In this document: piece by piece, positions 1 to 10,859 of the stretch
Position numbering within the stretch: the first letter of the stretch is position 1
Layout of the letters: each line of letters starts with the position of its first letter
Origin: Rugalucina vietnamica
Lineage: Eukaryota > Mollusca > Bivalvia > Lucinida > Lucinidae
Direction: 5' to 3'
DNA length: 64,000 nt
NCBI GenBank assembly: GCA_964017185.1
Contig: OZ024873.1
Location: 48,408,760-48,472,759 of the forward strand
Notes under the pieces: generated by a model
The model's input: the letters and a program-made list of their open reading frames with translations, nothing else
Database searches by the model: none
What the model was told of the DNA's origin: nothing
Position numbers and translations under genes: made by a program

Positions 1-2141
1 GTTTTTCTTCCATGGTGAAATCGAAAATTGTCCATATAAACTATAACATCACCATTACTGATCTTATGGCTGCTCCACACACCATGTCCCCCAAACAACT
101 AAGGTATTTCTTTCTAATCCTTTTGTTGAACTATCAAATGAACCATTTATATTCATTCATAGCCCACCAAGTTGATTTCATACTTTCTTTGTTAACCTCT
201 TAAACAACTTCTTAAGCAAGTTCTCACAAGGTGTTGACATGACAATAGAGTTAGATTTGGCCAGGGGAGTTTATGTGTTGGGTTAACAGAGGTACAGCTA
301 AGGTCTGTATTTGAAGATGATGATATAATAATGCATTGTTTTTACCTGTAAGTAAGTATGTTGTAGGTACTCATTGAAATCAATGTGTTGATGAAGTTCT
401 TATTCTCATTTGTCCTTTGAAAAGTGCTTACACCCATTAAACTCAACATGTCCCCCAAACATTGTTAATACTTCTTTTCTAAGTTCTTGATTGCCTTCCA
501 ATATTCTTTCGAAACTATGAAACGAATCATATAGATATGTTCCCATATCTTGAGTGAGATCTTCATTGGTGATAGGTTAACAATGGAATTGTAATGTTTT
601 CAGGGTAAAGAAGAAAAACTTTCCCAGGTGACTGATTGATTCTATGTGAAGTTATTTCAAATGAGCCGCATCATGAGAAAAACAATGTGATCTCCGATCA
701 GGTTCCACACATACCAAGCTGTACAAGCACAGAAGATGGCGAGAGACTAGAAATTTTGAATTTACGACAAAGAAGAATTGTAATATCTATGTAGTGAAAA
801 CAAAAATGCTCTGATCAACTTCACAGTTACTTTGTTTTCTCATATGTGAAATATTTGTTTTCTCATGAAGTGTCTCAAATAAATGATTAGGAAGTTTTAG
901 GAAAGTATAGTCAGTAAGCTTCAAAACTTCATGAAATAAGCTATGAAATCCTTTAAGAAGTTGGTTAGGAACATAGCAAGTTACCTTCCTTTATCTTCAT
1001 TTCGATCTTCATGTGATAGGTTTACAAAAGGAAAATGATTAGTATATTAGGGTTGACCATTGTAGACTCAACAGACTTTGCCACTATCCATTGTGAATTA
1101 ATCATGTACCAAGATTTTATATGGAGATTAGTTTAAACTTCTTTCTTTACTGGTCTAACTAATTTCCAATGAGTTTGTAAAAACTCTACAAAGAATCAAT
1201 CAGTCACCTGGGAAAGTTATTCTTCCTTCACTGAAAACCTGTGAAGGACTTATCACGCTTCCATTGTTATCCTATCACCAATGAAGATCTTACCCAAGAT
1301 ATGGGAACACATCTATATTATTCTTTTCATAGTTTGGAAAGAATATTGGAAGGCAATCAAGAGCTTAGCAAAGAAGTATTGAAAAAGTTTGGGGGACATG
1401 TTGAGTTTAATGGGTGTATAATATATTATAATCCATTATTGTGTCCGTAGTTAAATCCAGAGCATCAACAAAAATCAAAACTTTCTAATGTTGTTAGAAA
1501 TGAGGGTGTAGAAAAACATTTCATAGATGGTTTTATAACTTCTCAAACAACTTCTTAAGGAACTTCTCAAAGGGTGTTGACATGACAAAAGATTCGTGAT
1601 TGTTTTCTATTGTGATGAAGATCACTGGGAAGATAAGCTTAAAAGCTTCATGAAATGAACTATGAAATCCTTTAAGAAGTTGGTTAGGAGCATAGCAAGT
1701 TACCTTCCTTTATCTTCATTTCGATCTTCATGTGATAGGTTTACAAAAGGAAAATGATTAGTATATTAGGGTTGGCCATTGTAGACTCAACAGACTTTGC
1801 CGCTTTCCATTGTGAAGAAATCATGTACCAAGATTTTATATGGAGATTAGTTTCAACTTCTTTCTTTACTTGCCTAACTTATTTACAATGAGATAGTAAA
1901 AACTCTACAAAGAATCAATCAGTCACATGGGTAAGTTATTCTTCCTACCCTGAAAACATGTGAAGGACTTATCGCTCTTCAATTGTTAACCTATCACCGA
2001 TGAAGATCTTACCCAAGATATGAGAACACCTCTATTTGATTCTTTTCATAGTTTGGAAAGAATATTGGAAGGCAATCAAGAGCTTAGCTAAGAAGTATTG
2101 AAAAAGTTTGGGGGACATGTTGAGTGTAATGGGTATAATAA
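1..2141. repeat. Complex foldback/direct repeat block
   Basis: Bases about 425-640 are the inverted complement of about 1195-1425 (shared blocks include the 'gggggacatgttgag' stretch and the 'gaagatct' stretch). About 935-1440 is repeated directly at about 1650-2141 with an offset near 715. A shorter match links 195-245 with 1538-1590. No coding exon is visible. The structure fits a non-autonomous foldback transposon that has been duplicated locally. Family identity is unknown. Confidence 0.6.
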
Positions 2142-3062
2142 TTCTGCAACGCGTGTAGATAAGTACAACAAATATGTTAAGCGATATATGTTTATCCAAA
2201 CTGATATTGAATTTGTCAATTCACAGCAGAAAATGTCTAAAATTTAACATTATTTCCATTCTACGATTTGTCCGCCGTAAGAAATATCATTTTCGGCCCA
2301 AAGATCCGCCGTACGTAGCCTCATTCTTTAACAACACATCTTAGACGTAGCTTGCATCCAGGCGATGAACACATTGACGTACGTTGTTTCCCAAACGTTC
2401 CAATCTAGGTGTGTAAACACCGTATTGTACAAAAGCCGGTTTGAGTTCGGGATTGTCGTTAGGTGGTATGAAACAAGGAATGATTCCGGTATATACCGAA
2501 ACTTTGACATTGAAAAACGATGACGAAGGATTCGAGCAATTAGCAAATGTAGTCAATTTTCGTGCCTCTGGTGGCATATTCCCCCAATAAAATGTATAAT
2601 TTCTATCACAAGGTAAGGTTTTTTAACAAACTTCTTATGGCAAAAACTGAAAGCATCCTTACTTTGTTTTCCCTACAACTCACGACCCAGACATCCTCGC
2701 ATTTATGCCTGTAAAATTGAAATAATCGTCAACTTACCGTTCTCCATTTTTCCCTTCCCTCGTGAAATGTTGCATCAGTCTGTGCCGTAACATATTCAGT
2801 TGCATCAACGGTATACAGGGTGAACTTGCTGTTTTCTGAAATATGACAATTACATGTCTTATGTTTTCCCAAGATTGGTAAATAACATTGAATTCCATAG
2901 CATTGGTTTCACTTGGTCTACAAAATGAATGCAAGACAATATTAATGACAGCAAAGAATATTAATGTTACAAATCTACATGTACTGTAAATGCACTCACA
3001 AAGGAGTGCATTTTCATACATATTAATATATTTAACATGTTTAATTTGTGTAATTGTACCAT
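2142..3062. other. Intergenic or 5' intronic stretch, no recognised gene
   Basis: About 920 bases without a recognised repeat or exon. A 78-codon open frame on the minus strand (2341-2577) lies in a locally less AT-rich patch but has no recognisable domain. A minus-strand open frame at 2734-3021 also has no recognisable family. I would not call either a gene on sequence alone. Confidence 0.3.
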
Positions 3063-3412
3063 GTTAGTTCAAATCAGCGCACAATGTGCTTATCTTTTCA
3101 AAATAACCTAAAGCTAATGTCACAAAATATTGTTCTAATAAGCATACACTAGGAACAAAAACAGGACATAAACTGCTGAAATTAACATGTCAAAATACCA
3201 AAGACCAACCAAAAATACCAAGTGTTGCAAAATAGTGTTTGATCATTTATGGTTAAGTTTTAATGCAGTTCATAATAGTATTGATGTTAAAAATTTGAAA
3301 AAATACCAATACGATAGTCTTGCAGACTAGGCATTTATGCACGTATTTTGGAAGTGGTCAGGGTGCACGCTTATTGAAGCCTGTGTGCTAATTAGAATGA
3401 ATATGGTATATC
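3063..3412 (+). repeat. Interspersed repeat, also present at 49023-49840
   Basis: Shares ordered blocks with 49023-49840 ('cttttcaaaataac', 'cataaactgctgaa', 'gtttgatcatt', 'ggttaagtttt', 'gaatgaatatggta'). The later copy is interrupted by two family A insertions while this copy has none. It therefore gives an approximate empty-site reference for family A. Confidence 0.55.
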
Positions 3413-3569
3413 AAAATCATAGTATTCAGCAACGAATTTTGCCAGGTAAGAAATTATTATAAATAACTATAGAAGTTAATATCAAAATAAAGAAAACCAT
3501 TCCCATTGGACAATAATGTGAAATAATGAGGAAAACTGAAAAATTTTAACTTTAACACAAGACATTGAA

Positions 3570-3800
3570 CTCATTTAAGCCTGGCGTCCTATTTCAGGGA
3601 CATGGGCAAACAGAATAGCCCCAGATGTGACGCCACAGAAAGTGGCATCCCATCTGGTGCTTTTCTGTTTGCTTACAGCAATTTCATCTATTGGAATAAA
3701 ATTCTAAAATCACACCTGATTCACCTAAAATTGAAAGTGGACTCTCCAAGTTGATAATGATGGGCAAGTCCATTCGTCAAAACTATGGTAGGTTAAACTG
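3570..3800 (+). repeat. Family B repeat copy
   Basis: Carries the family B order: 'ttaagcctggcgtcc', 'gcaaacagaatagcccc', a short palindrome around 'gacgccacagaaagtggc', 'tgtttgctta', and the tail 'gaaagtggactc...gatgggcaagtccattcgtcaa'. MITE-like and non-coding. Confidence 0.65.
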
Positions 3801-4282
3801 ATATGTTTTATGATTTATGCTTACTGGATCATTCAGATGTAAGACAGTAGTATTAGCATGGAGAATCTAGCATACAATCAGATCAAGTTTGCTGCTGTCA
3901 TTGACAATATTAACAAAGAACTAAAAGCAAAAGGTGATGATGCGTCTAGTAAATGATTATTAGTGGTGCATGTTTTTCTGCAATTAATTCATTTCTTTAT
4001 AGCAAGGTAAACATTGAAGGGTTAATCAAATGATACTATCTGTGCTGTGGTCCAGTCATTTGTATACCATCACATGCAAAACCCCGCTGAGTATATCATT
4101 GAGGCTATAAATGTGATGCTTGTGCTTTTGCTGTCATCAGAGACATGAATGATACAACTGTCGATATACTTGGACGACAGCAAGATTTTGCATGAGATGG
4201 TATACGAATGACTCAGACAGCAGCATAGGTAGTACCATTTGAGTTACGCGTGTATTATCAAAGGTTCTAATTTAATGAGTAT
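3801..4282. other. Unannotated stretch
   Basis: Imperfect inverted symmetry around 'tttgtataccatcacatgcaaaac' (about 4058) and 'ttttgcatgagatggtatacga' (about 4184) suggests another foldback element, but no family match is clear and nothing coding is visible. Confidence 0.3.
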
Positions 4283-4480
4283 GATCACCAAACATGGTGA
4301 CCTACTGGTAGAGTGTAAAATTCCAAATCCAGACCTGTAGGTGCTGGGTTCGAAACCTACCTCTACAGGGTAATGTCCTTGAGCTGAAAACACTGTTGCC
4401 CCAATAGTACTGAATATATAGTACCCAGAAAGTGACATGAATAAAAAATCATTATAATTCCTTTGTTTCTGAAAAAAGAC
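4283..4480 (+). repeat. tRNA-derived SINE-like element
   Basis: Contains an A-box-like 'tgacctactggtagagtg' and a B-box-like 'gggttcgaaacc' about 45 nt downstream. These are followed by 'gtccttgagctgaaaacactgttgcc' and 'gtacccagaaagt', a tail that recurs near other tRNA-like heads in this window. It lacks a clean tRNA cloverleaf, so it is called a SINE, not a tRNA gene. Confidence 0.5.
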
Positions 4481-4989
4481 GGCAGAAAACAAACAGTTTA
4501 GTTTCAGCTAGTGCATGGACCCATTATTTCAAGTTGACATAGCATGCCTTTTGGCCTCTTGGCCAACCAATTGAAAATTGTGCTGCTTTAACTTTTTTGC
4601 CCCTTTAAAATAAAGTTTTTCATAAGTATATACATGTTATATAGATAAGTTATCTGATTCGTTTTTGTAGTGGTGCATTTAACAGTTCTGCTTTCTTAAA
4701 GCTTAGATAAATGGTAAATGTTGGTTAAATATTTTTTTTCTACCTTTTTATATTTTGTAGTTATTTTATCAGCCAATAATGCACTTGCACACACACATTT
4801 ATACTACTAGATAGTATTGTCTGTTTGACATGTCAGTCAATCCCATGCACTTTTTTGATAGTAAACCATTGCATGTTTTCTTTAAAATTTCAAGCCCCTC
4901 TTCTTGATTTACAAACACATTAAAATATATATATATATAAAAAAAATGTAACTCAGAAATTAATTCAGAAAAGATTCATTTCAATACAA

Positions 4990-5085
4990 AAATACCCATG
5001 GCGATAAAACCCATGCGAATGCAATTTAAATTTGCACACCAGAGTACCGTTGCATTCGGAGCATGCGAACTGGGCTTCAGTATGG
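4990..5085 (+). repeat. Fragment related to the TIR element at 41089-43691
   Basis: Blocks 'aaaatacccatggcgataaaaccc', 'gcgaatgcaatttaaattt' and 'gcatgcgaactgggcttcagt' resemble 43555-43691, the right end of the larger TIR element. It appears to be a truncated relative. Confidence 0.4.
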
Positions 5086-5128
5086 GTCAAAATTAGAGAG
5101 GGAAACTTCTGGGACACAATATGAAACT

Positions 5129-5378
5129 GGTGGCCCCCGTGGCCAAGTGGTTAAGAGTGCTGATATTTCATTACCAAGCTTAACCATTCAGTCATCTCAC
5201 CACTGTCTGGCATGGGTTCGAGCCTCACTCAGGGCGCATGTGAGACAAGCCAAGTTCTGTTTGCCGGTGTGCCAGGTGGTTTTTCTCAGGGTTCTCCCGT
5301 TTTCACCCTACTTTCTGATTGGCCTGTCTCATATGAGCTTAAATAATCTTGAAAGGGACGTTAAACTGAAAAAAATAT
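5129..5378 (+). repeat. tRNA(Ser/Leu)-like SINE
   Basis: A-box-like 'gtggccaagtggttaagag' and B-box 'gggttcgagcc' are separated as in class II tRNAs with a long variable arm. A conserved-looking body follows ('ggtggtttttctcagggttctccc') and the end is 'gggacgttaaactgaaaaaaa', an A-rich tail. This order is typical of a tRNA-derived SINE. Confidence 0.65.
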
Positions 5379-5749
5379 GAAACTGATCAGCTCCCATGTT
5401 TTCACCCTCTAGGGCCAGCCTCACTGGGACCTCTTCGAAATGTCTTAATAATTAAGACACGTTTTCACGCCACTACAGCACTTATCAATTATCATCATCA
5501 AAGGAGTTAAACATACATATCAACAGATTAAAGACATTACTATGGCGGCAGGAAAATTAACATCTTAAATTAATCAAGCCACATGCTGACAATTACAACA
5601 AACTTTTCTACTGTTGCATATGATCAGACATTTTCTTACTGAGTAGCTGATCAGTGTTTTTCATCTTCTATGATTCCTCCTAAATCTGAAACCTCAAGGC
5701 ATCTACTGTTTTCTCCCTTGTTTCAAATCATTTGCCATTCTGTTTTCAG
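5379..5749 (+). other. Upstream of exon 1: nothing recognised
   Basis: No repeat family recognised. The last 50 bases form the pyrimidine-rich 3' end of an intron ('ctgttttcag') in front of the first recognised dystrobrevin exon, so at least one untranslated or coding exon probably lies further upstream, perhaps outside the window. Confidence 0.4.
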
Positions 5750-5848
5750 GGTTTGTGGGTCAGAGCAGCCACCAGGAACATGGACTAGAGGATGTGAGTC
5801 CCACCCAGCAGAAAATGACTGGAAACAAACAACTCATCACAGAAATGA
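5750..5848 (+). CDS. DTNB: Dystrobrevin exon 1 (first recognised; probable start codon)
   Basis: Acceptor 'ctgttttcag', donor 'gtaagt', ends in phase 1. The downstream part reads MTGNKQLITEM and continues as R-A-Q in exon 2. This matches the dystrobrevin N-terminus, where a short leader precedes an RQLFAEMRAQ-like stretch. The frame is open upstream of the Met at 5815 through the start of the exon, so translation could begin further upstream, but 5815 agrees best with family length. A family B repeat begins about 12 nt after the donor. Confidence 0.85.
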
Positions 5849-5859
5849 GTAAGTTTATG

Positions 5860-6090
5860 TAACCCATTTTTGACGAATGGATTTTTCTATCATTATCATT
5901 TGGATGAGTCCACTGTCGTTTTTAGGGGCTTCAGGTGTGATTTTAAAAGTGTATCCCATTTTTCGATGAAATTCCTCTAAGCAAACAGAATAGCCCCAGA
6001 TGGGACACTGCATGCTGTGGCGTCACATCTGGGGCTATACTGTTTGCATATGTCCCGTTAAAAGGACACCAGGCTAAAATGACTTAACTC
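5860..6090 (-). repeat. Family B repeat copy
   Basis: Inverted family B copy: 'acgaatggatttttctatcattatcattt' at the left, the 'gcaaacagaatagcccc' / 'ggggctatactgtttgc' palindrome in the centre, and 'ggacaccaggct' at the right. It starts about 12 nt after the exon 1 donor. Confidence 0.65.
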
Positions 6091-6373
6091 AGGAAAAGCT
6101 TTGGTTTGGTTTATGCTGTCACCAATTACATGTATCAGTAATTGATGATGGGATGAGCACCATGAATGTACTGGTAATGCATTAAGAAGAAAAGTGGTAA
6201 GATAGATAAACATTTCGACATGATCTTGGCAGTTGACAGTACATGTAAAGCAAGAAATAACCTAAATTCTGGAAATAAAATAATGAAGCTTTTTTAAAGA
6301 CAATCATGATGCAGACGTAATTCATTTCAAACAAGATCTATAACATGCTGTAGATCTGCATACATTGTTTTTA

Positions 6374-6677
6374 TGCACTAGTCATTTGAATTATGCCCCC
6401 TCCCACCCCCGGGGAATAGCTGGGACTTTCACTTTTGGCAGCAAATCCCTGCTAAAAAGCCCCACCCTGCGGGGACTGCTCGGTAAAATCACTGCTGTTT
6501 TCCAGCGCAGTCTGCTATCTTTTCATTTCACGGCCCTTTTGCCTATATAAAGCAAACCCTGGGTATTTCCCTGGCACTGTCGTGGCAAAACTTTGGTCAA
6601 AGCCCTGCTCAATTCCACGGCTATCTCCCTCTCTCCCCCGGGGGTCGGGGGGGCATGGTAACAAATGACTAGTGCAT
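6374..6677 (+). repeat. Family F TIR repeat copy
   Basis: Terminal inverted repeats 'tgcactagtcatttg' and 'caaatgactagtgcat' enclose a GC-richer body with 'aaaaagccccaccctgcggggactgct' and 'cccgggggtcggggggg'. Non-coding MITE. It ends about 38 nt before exon 2. Confidence 0.7.
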
Positions 6678-6714
6678 TACATATTCAGAAAACATGGCTC
6701 ATCTTCGTTTCCAG

Positions 6715-6795
6715 GAGCCCAGAACTTTGATGTGATAAGATTCGCCACATACAGAACTGCCTGTAAACTCAGATATATACAGAAAAAGACACATT
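6715..6795 (+). CDS. DTNB: Dystrobrevin exon 2
   Basis: Acceptor 'tcgtttccag', donor 'gtaact', enters in phase 1 and leaves in phase 1. The product [27 protein letters not shown] aligns with the strongly conserved '[15 protein letters not shown]' block at the start of the dystrophin/dystrobrevin EF-hand region (residues about 12-38). The exon sits between a family F copy ending at 6677 and a family A copy starting at 6814, so very little unique intron flanks it. Confidence 0.93.
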
Positions 6796-6813
6796 GTAAC
6801 TATTTTACGTATA

Positions 6814-7049
6814 TGAGCCGCCTCGTGGGAAAACCAACAATGTGGTTTCCGAACAGGTCCAACACAAACCGGACTATACAAGCACAGAAGCAGGCTGGAA
6901 GCTTGAAATTTCAGATTTAAAAAGAAGAGGAAGTGTACTATCCGTGTAGTGAAAACAAAGGCGCTGATCAGCTTTGCGGTTACCGCAAAGCTGATCTGCG
7001 TCTTTGTTTTCACCTATGCAGATAGTTGGTTTTCCCATGAGTTGGCTCA
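6814..7049 (+). repeat. Family A foldback MITE
   Basis: Near full-length copy: TIRs TGAGCCGCCTCGTGGGAAAA and TTTTCCCATGAGTTGGCTCA. Central palindrome 'gctgatcagctttgcggttaccgcaaagctgatctgcg' region with 'aaaacaaaggcgc' and 'gtctttgtttt' arms. Flanked by TA on both sides. Confidence 0.85.
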
Positions 7050-7297
7050 TATGTTGTGAATCTTTGACAATTATGCTTTAAAACTAAAAAAACAACTGCT
7101 AGAGATCTTAAAACTTTAGAATTGGAAAGTAGGTTTTTTGAGATTCTTATTTTTAATCCAAAACATAGATTGTGTGTACTTGTTTGAACTGCCTCCTGAT
7201 GGGGTTCTAATGCACAGCCAACAAAACTGTTCATTGCTGTCTTGTTTTTGTAATGAGAGTTTCTCAGAACCTTGCCCAGTCTGTAAGTAAAATTAAA
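7050..7297. other. Short unannotated intron stretch
   Basis: Contains 'tcttatttttaatccaaaacatagattgtgtgtac', a fragment of the family C arm, and otherwise nothing recognised. Confidence 0.4.
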
Positions 7298-7533
7298 TGA
7301 GCCGTGATGCAAGAGCCGCGTCTTCAGGGTTTCAGAGCAGGTCCGACACAAACCGGCCTGTGCAGCTATAGAAGATGGCTAGAAGCTTGAAATTTCGGAT
7401 TTAGGAAGACATAGAATTGTACTGTCTGTGTGGCGAAAAGAAAGGCGCTGATCAGCTGTACAGTTATTGCACAGCTGATCTGCTCCTTCGTTTTCGCATA
7501 GGCAAAATTCCGGTTTTGTCAAGACGCGTCTCA
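7298..7533 (+). repeat. Family A foldback MITE (subtype 2)
   Basis: TIRs TGAGCCGTGATGCAAGAGCC and AAGACGCGTCTCA. Contains 'ggtccgacacaaaccggcctgtgcagc', 'gctagaagcttgaaatttcgg' and the central 'gatcagctgtacagtt' palindrome. This subtype carries 'cttcagggtttc' next to the left TIR. Confidence 0.8.
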
Positions 7534-8044
7534 AATTAAATGGTAGGTAGGCCGATATGTCACTGTCTGCGATATTTCAAGTCCTCATGAATTTCTGGGA
7601 GAAAAATCTTATTTATTTTTAAAATCCAATAATCACTAATGGAAATGTACTTCTTCACTTTTTATTAATAATTTTGTCATTTATCAAGCTTTCACTATAT
7701 TAGCTCATGACACCACAAAGTTGAAGACTTTATTTGGTACATGCAATGTGAGGAGACTATTCCTTGGATATGTGAAAATGAAAAGTGATCAGCTGTGCCT
7801 GAACAGTACAGCTGATCAGCACATTTGCTTTTTGCTAAATAGTTAGTAAAAGTCCTTAGTCAGAAATTTGAAGCCGCTAACCATCTTCGGTTCTATAACT
7901 AAGTATGTGTCAGAAATGGCAGTAAATTCAGACTCAGTTCATAAAACTTTGGAACCACAAATGTTGTAAACTGCATTTGGTAATTAAAATTTTATGTAAT
8001 ATTGGGGCAGCCGGACAGACCATCTAGAAAACAGGTTATCCATT
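7534..8044. other. Intron stretch with a degraded family A fragment
   Basis: Only 7740-7850 is recognisable: 'gtgatcagctgtgc' and 'tacagctgatcagcacatttgctttttgct' look like a decayed family A palindrome. The rest is AT-rich with no visible gene. Confidence 0.35.
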
Positions 8045-8195
8045 TTGTAAACACAGAAGATTCCGTGATTAAGGCATTTGCCTTGTAAACCAGGGCCTAA
8101 ATTCCCCAGTTTGCCAAATGAGACCAAGGTCCCGTCTCCAGATGACCTCTGGCTGTTGGTGGGACCTTAAACCCCAAATATACCAACCATTTTCT
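8045..8195 (+). repeat. Degraded SINE-like element
   Basis: 'ttccgtgattaaggcatttgccttgtaaaccagggcctaaattcc' resembles a decayed tRNA-like A/B-box head, and 'gggaccttaaaccccaaa' resembles a SINE tail. Weak call. Confidence 0.3.
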
Positions 8196-8548
8196 AATCA
8201 ATCATTAATGGGATTGAAGTTGGCTTGAAATTGCACCCCCCAACAACCTACCCTACCCCATGCCCAGAATGATTCTCTTTTGAAGATCTGAGAATGAAAA
8301 TATTTCTTTGACAGTTTTGCTTCTCCTTTGGAAAAGCAGTTGTACACTTTGTACTGGCAACCTGCTTCTAGGAACTGTGTTAGATAATTGAATGCCACAA
8401 CACCTTAGCTGTTTTTCGTGGCTGTTAAGTTTTAAATTAAGCAAATAAATTTTCTTGAAACTAAAATTCCACACCTATTGTCATGGTTGTATTACCTGGT
8501 ATAAGTTGTTCTTAAATAGAAACCTAGAAGACAGCATTTCTAAATGTC

Positions 8549-8795
8549 CAGGGCCCAGTTGTTCAAAACTAACGACGTCGTTAGTAAACGTTTCGTTGAA
8601 ATTTCAAACATTAATATTACAAATACACTGTTATTTTTTGTTGAAAAAATGTGAGAATCCTTTGCACTGCAAAGGATTCTCACATTTTTTCAACAAAAAA
8701 TAACAGTGTATTTGTTACTTTAGCTGATATTTGCTTAACAAATTTATGTCTTAACGATATCGTTAAGCTAACGATGCTTTTAACAAATGGGTCCA
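8549..8795 (+). repeat. Family D foldback MITE
   Basis: TIRs GGGCCCAGTTGTTCAAAAC and TTTTAACAAATGGGTCC. The centre (about 8619-8716) is an almost perfect hairpin: each arm carries the 'tgttattttttgttgaaaaa' stretch and the 'gtgagaatcctttgca' stretch or their complement. Non-coding. Confidence 0.75.
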
Positions 8796-9013
8796 GAACT
8801 CATCTCTGAATGTCCAGGAATTTTCATCATACTAAAAATAAGGCCACCTTGTTAAGGAATAAGTTTTTTTCAAAGCTTCAATTGTTTTGTATTACTCTCC
8901 TTTTTCTGTACCAATTGTTTAACTAAAATTGATCATCCACAAAAACTGAAGAAATTTTGGAATAATCAGAAAGCTTAATCAGCAATTGTGCTCATAATAT
9001 TGCAAATGATTGT
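8796..9013. other. Unannotated intron stretch
   Basis: No exon or recognised repeat. Confidence 0.4.
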
Positions 9014-9498
9014 CACACGCCTACTAAACACTCCGATTCTCAACAGTTGGTTGAGCAAGAAAATCGATAATTGCTGGATCCGCATCGGAGAACCTAAAAA
9101 GGTAAACAATTGTTGCTGGCTCTGTGTTGTTTGATTAATAACTTTTCTTCCAGGACAAAAATAAAAAAATCGAGGATTTGTGTACAGTGTCTTACATATT
9201 CCTATATCTGTGTTGTAAACATGACGCAGTGTCTACACAGACCTGTTGGTTTCTGGTACACCTTCTTCACGCTGAAATGGATTCAGACATCCCTCATGTT
9301 TACACCACAAACGTATGACTATGTAAGACATTGTACACAATTCCCCGATGTTTGATTTTTGTCTGGAAAAAAGTTATTAATCACACAAAACAGAGCAAGC
9401 AATAATTATTGTTAACCTTTTTATGTGCTCAAATGCGAACCGGAGATTGCTCCAATCGATTTTCTTTCTCAACTGTCGGAGCGTTTGGTAGGCGTGTG
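9014..9498. repeat. Foldback TIR element (~485 bp)
   Basis: Ends CACACGCCTACTAAACACTC and GAGCGTTTGGTAGGCGTGTG are inverted copies. Inner blocks are also inverted: 'ttgagcaagaaaatcgat' against 'atcgattttctttctcaa', and 'gtacagtgtcttacata' against 'tatgtaagacattgtac'. No transposase is visible. Singleton family in this window. Confidence 0.65.
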
Positions 9499-9940
9499 TC
9501 AGCTTTACAACAGAAAAAGTTTTGCACCTGTGAATCTATTGATTTATATTTCAAAAACAAAAAGAAATGAATGTGCATTGCAATCTAATTAACCTTGAAA
9601 TATAAAACCTGTAAGCATTATTGTCTATTCAGATAAATGAATAGAGGAGAACATTTTTTTTTTATTCAATTAAAAGAAAAAACAACAAATAAACTTGAAA
9701 CTTTATGATCATGAAAAATTTATATGAGCTATGACATGAAATAATCTGTACTGGGAAAACTGGCCTGTTTCTTGAATTTTGCCTTTAATGCTACTCATAT
9801 GTCATAAAATGAAATCCTTAGTTTTGTTCATACATACATTAAAGTAAGAATAGAGCATACAGGCATTGATTAAATTAAACAAAACCTTCCAAATATTTTA
9901 TTGGGCACCATTATTTGCCAAAAATTATTCCATTTGAACT
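9499..9940. other. Unannotated intron stretch
   Basis: AT-rich, no exon, no recognised repeat. Confidence 0.4.
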
Positions 9941-10102
9941 ATGTCATGAGAAAACCTGCCTTTCACATATATGCAAAAACAAAGGCGCAGATCATATCTG
10001 CATTTACCGCACAGCTGATCAGCGCATTGTTTTGGCTTCATGAATAGCTAATCTAGCCCTTTTCTGTAGCTGTACATGCCAGTTTGTGTCAGACCTGATC
10101 GT
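9941..10102 (-). repeat. Family A MITE, truncated
   Basis: Reverse-oriented partial copy: 'gtcatgagaaaacctgc', 'caaaaacaaaggcgcagatca', 'gcacagctgatcagcgcattgtttt', then 'agccagtttgtgtcagacctg'-like sequence. The right TIR is missing. Confidence 0.65.
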
Positions 10103-10129
10103 TAACCTGTAAGAGGGGCTTCCTTGTGA

Positions 10130-10640
10130 CACCCCTCACATCAGGATAATATGTCTTTGAATTGTATACCCCCTTATCACATACTTAGACTTATATTTCC
10201 AGCGATAACCCCAAGTTTGCATATGTGATAATGTGTTTCCCGCCCACTGGTTATCAGCATGGGCGGGCTGATAACCGGAAATCATGCATTTTGAACGGAG
10301 AGAGGTTATAATGCCCGCATGCATGTGACGTTGTCGCGCCACGGTATATGTGACGTCAAGTTTAATGACGTTACGTCATTGTAACGTCATTTTTATGGTG
10401 CCATTTTCTTTTTCAACGCAGAAATAAACGTTTTTCGCATTTCTAAGCACAAATCTTTGGAATAGAGGATTAAGAAGATGTGATAAACAGATTATAACAT
10501 GGGCATTTTGGTCATCACCCTTCGTATCAACCCTCGACCATTATCAGCCCTCGAGCTAAAGCTCTCGGGCTTGATAATGGAGTCTCGGGTTGATACTGCG
10601 GGCGATAACCAAAATGCCCATGTGATAATCTCTAATTATA
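10130..10640. repeat. Palindrome-rich block with CRE-like motifs
   Basis: Bases about 10495-10632 form a large palindrome: 'acatgggcattttggt' against 'accaaaatgcccatgt', and 'gtatcaaccctcga' against 'tctcgggttgatac'. The preceding part has 'gtgacgtcaag', 'atgacgttacgtcat' and 'gtaacgtcat', i.e. one TGACGTCA and several ACGTCA half sites. Likely a foldback element; any CREB/ATF binding is inference. Confidence 0.5.
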
Positions 10641-10653
10641 CCCAACTTATATA

Positions 10654-10850
10654 TGAGCCGCCTCATGGGAAAACCAACAATTTGCCAAGGCAAAAACAAA
10701 GGCCTTTGTTTTCGCTACACGGATAGTACAGTTCCTCTACTAGTTAAATCTGAAATTTCAAGCTTCTAGCTCTTTTCTGTGACTGTACAGGTCGGTTGGT
10801 GTCGGACCTGGTCAAAAACCACATTGTTGGTTTTCCCACGAGGTGGCTCA
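10654..10850 (-). repeat. Family A MITE with deleted core
   Basis: Both TIRs are present (TGAGCCGCCTCATGGGAAAA / CCCACGAGGTGGCTCA) but the central palindrome has collapsed: 'caaaaacaaaggcctttgttttcgc' joins the two arms directly. TA flanks both ends. Confidence 0.8.
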
Positions 10851-10859
10851 TATAGTTAA

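Noticed and set aside
2341-2577. Minus-strand 78-codon frame that looks slightly protein-like
   Set aside because: No recognisable family, no paired exon, and no convincing splice sites. Listed only inside the surrounding unannotated stretch.
5136-5215. Possible tRNA-Leu/Ser gene
   Set aside because: The spacing is too long and an A-tailed body follows; better explained as a SINE.
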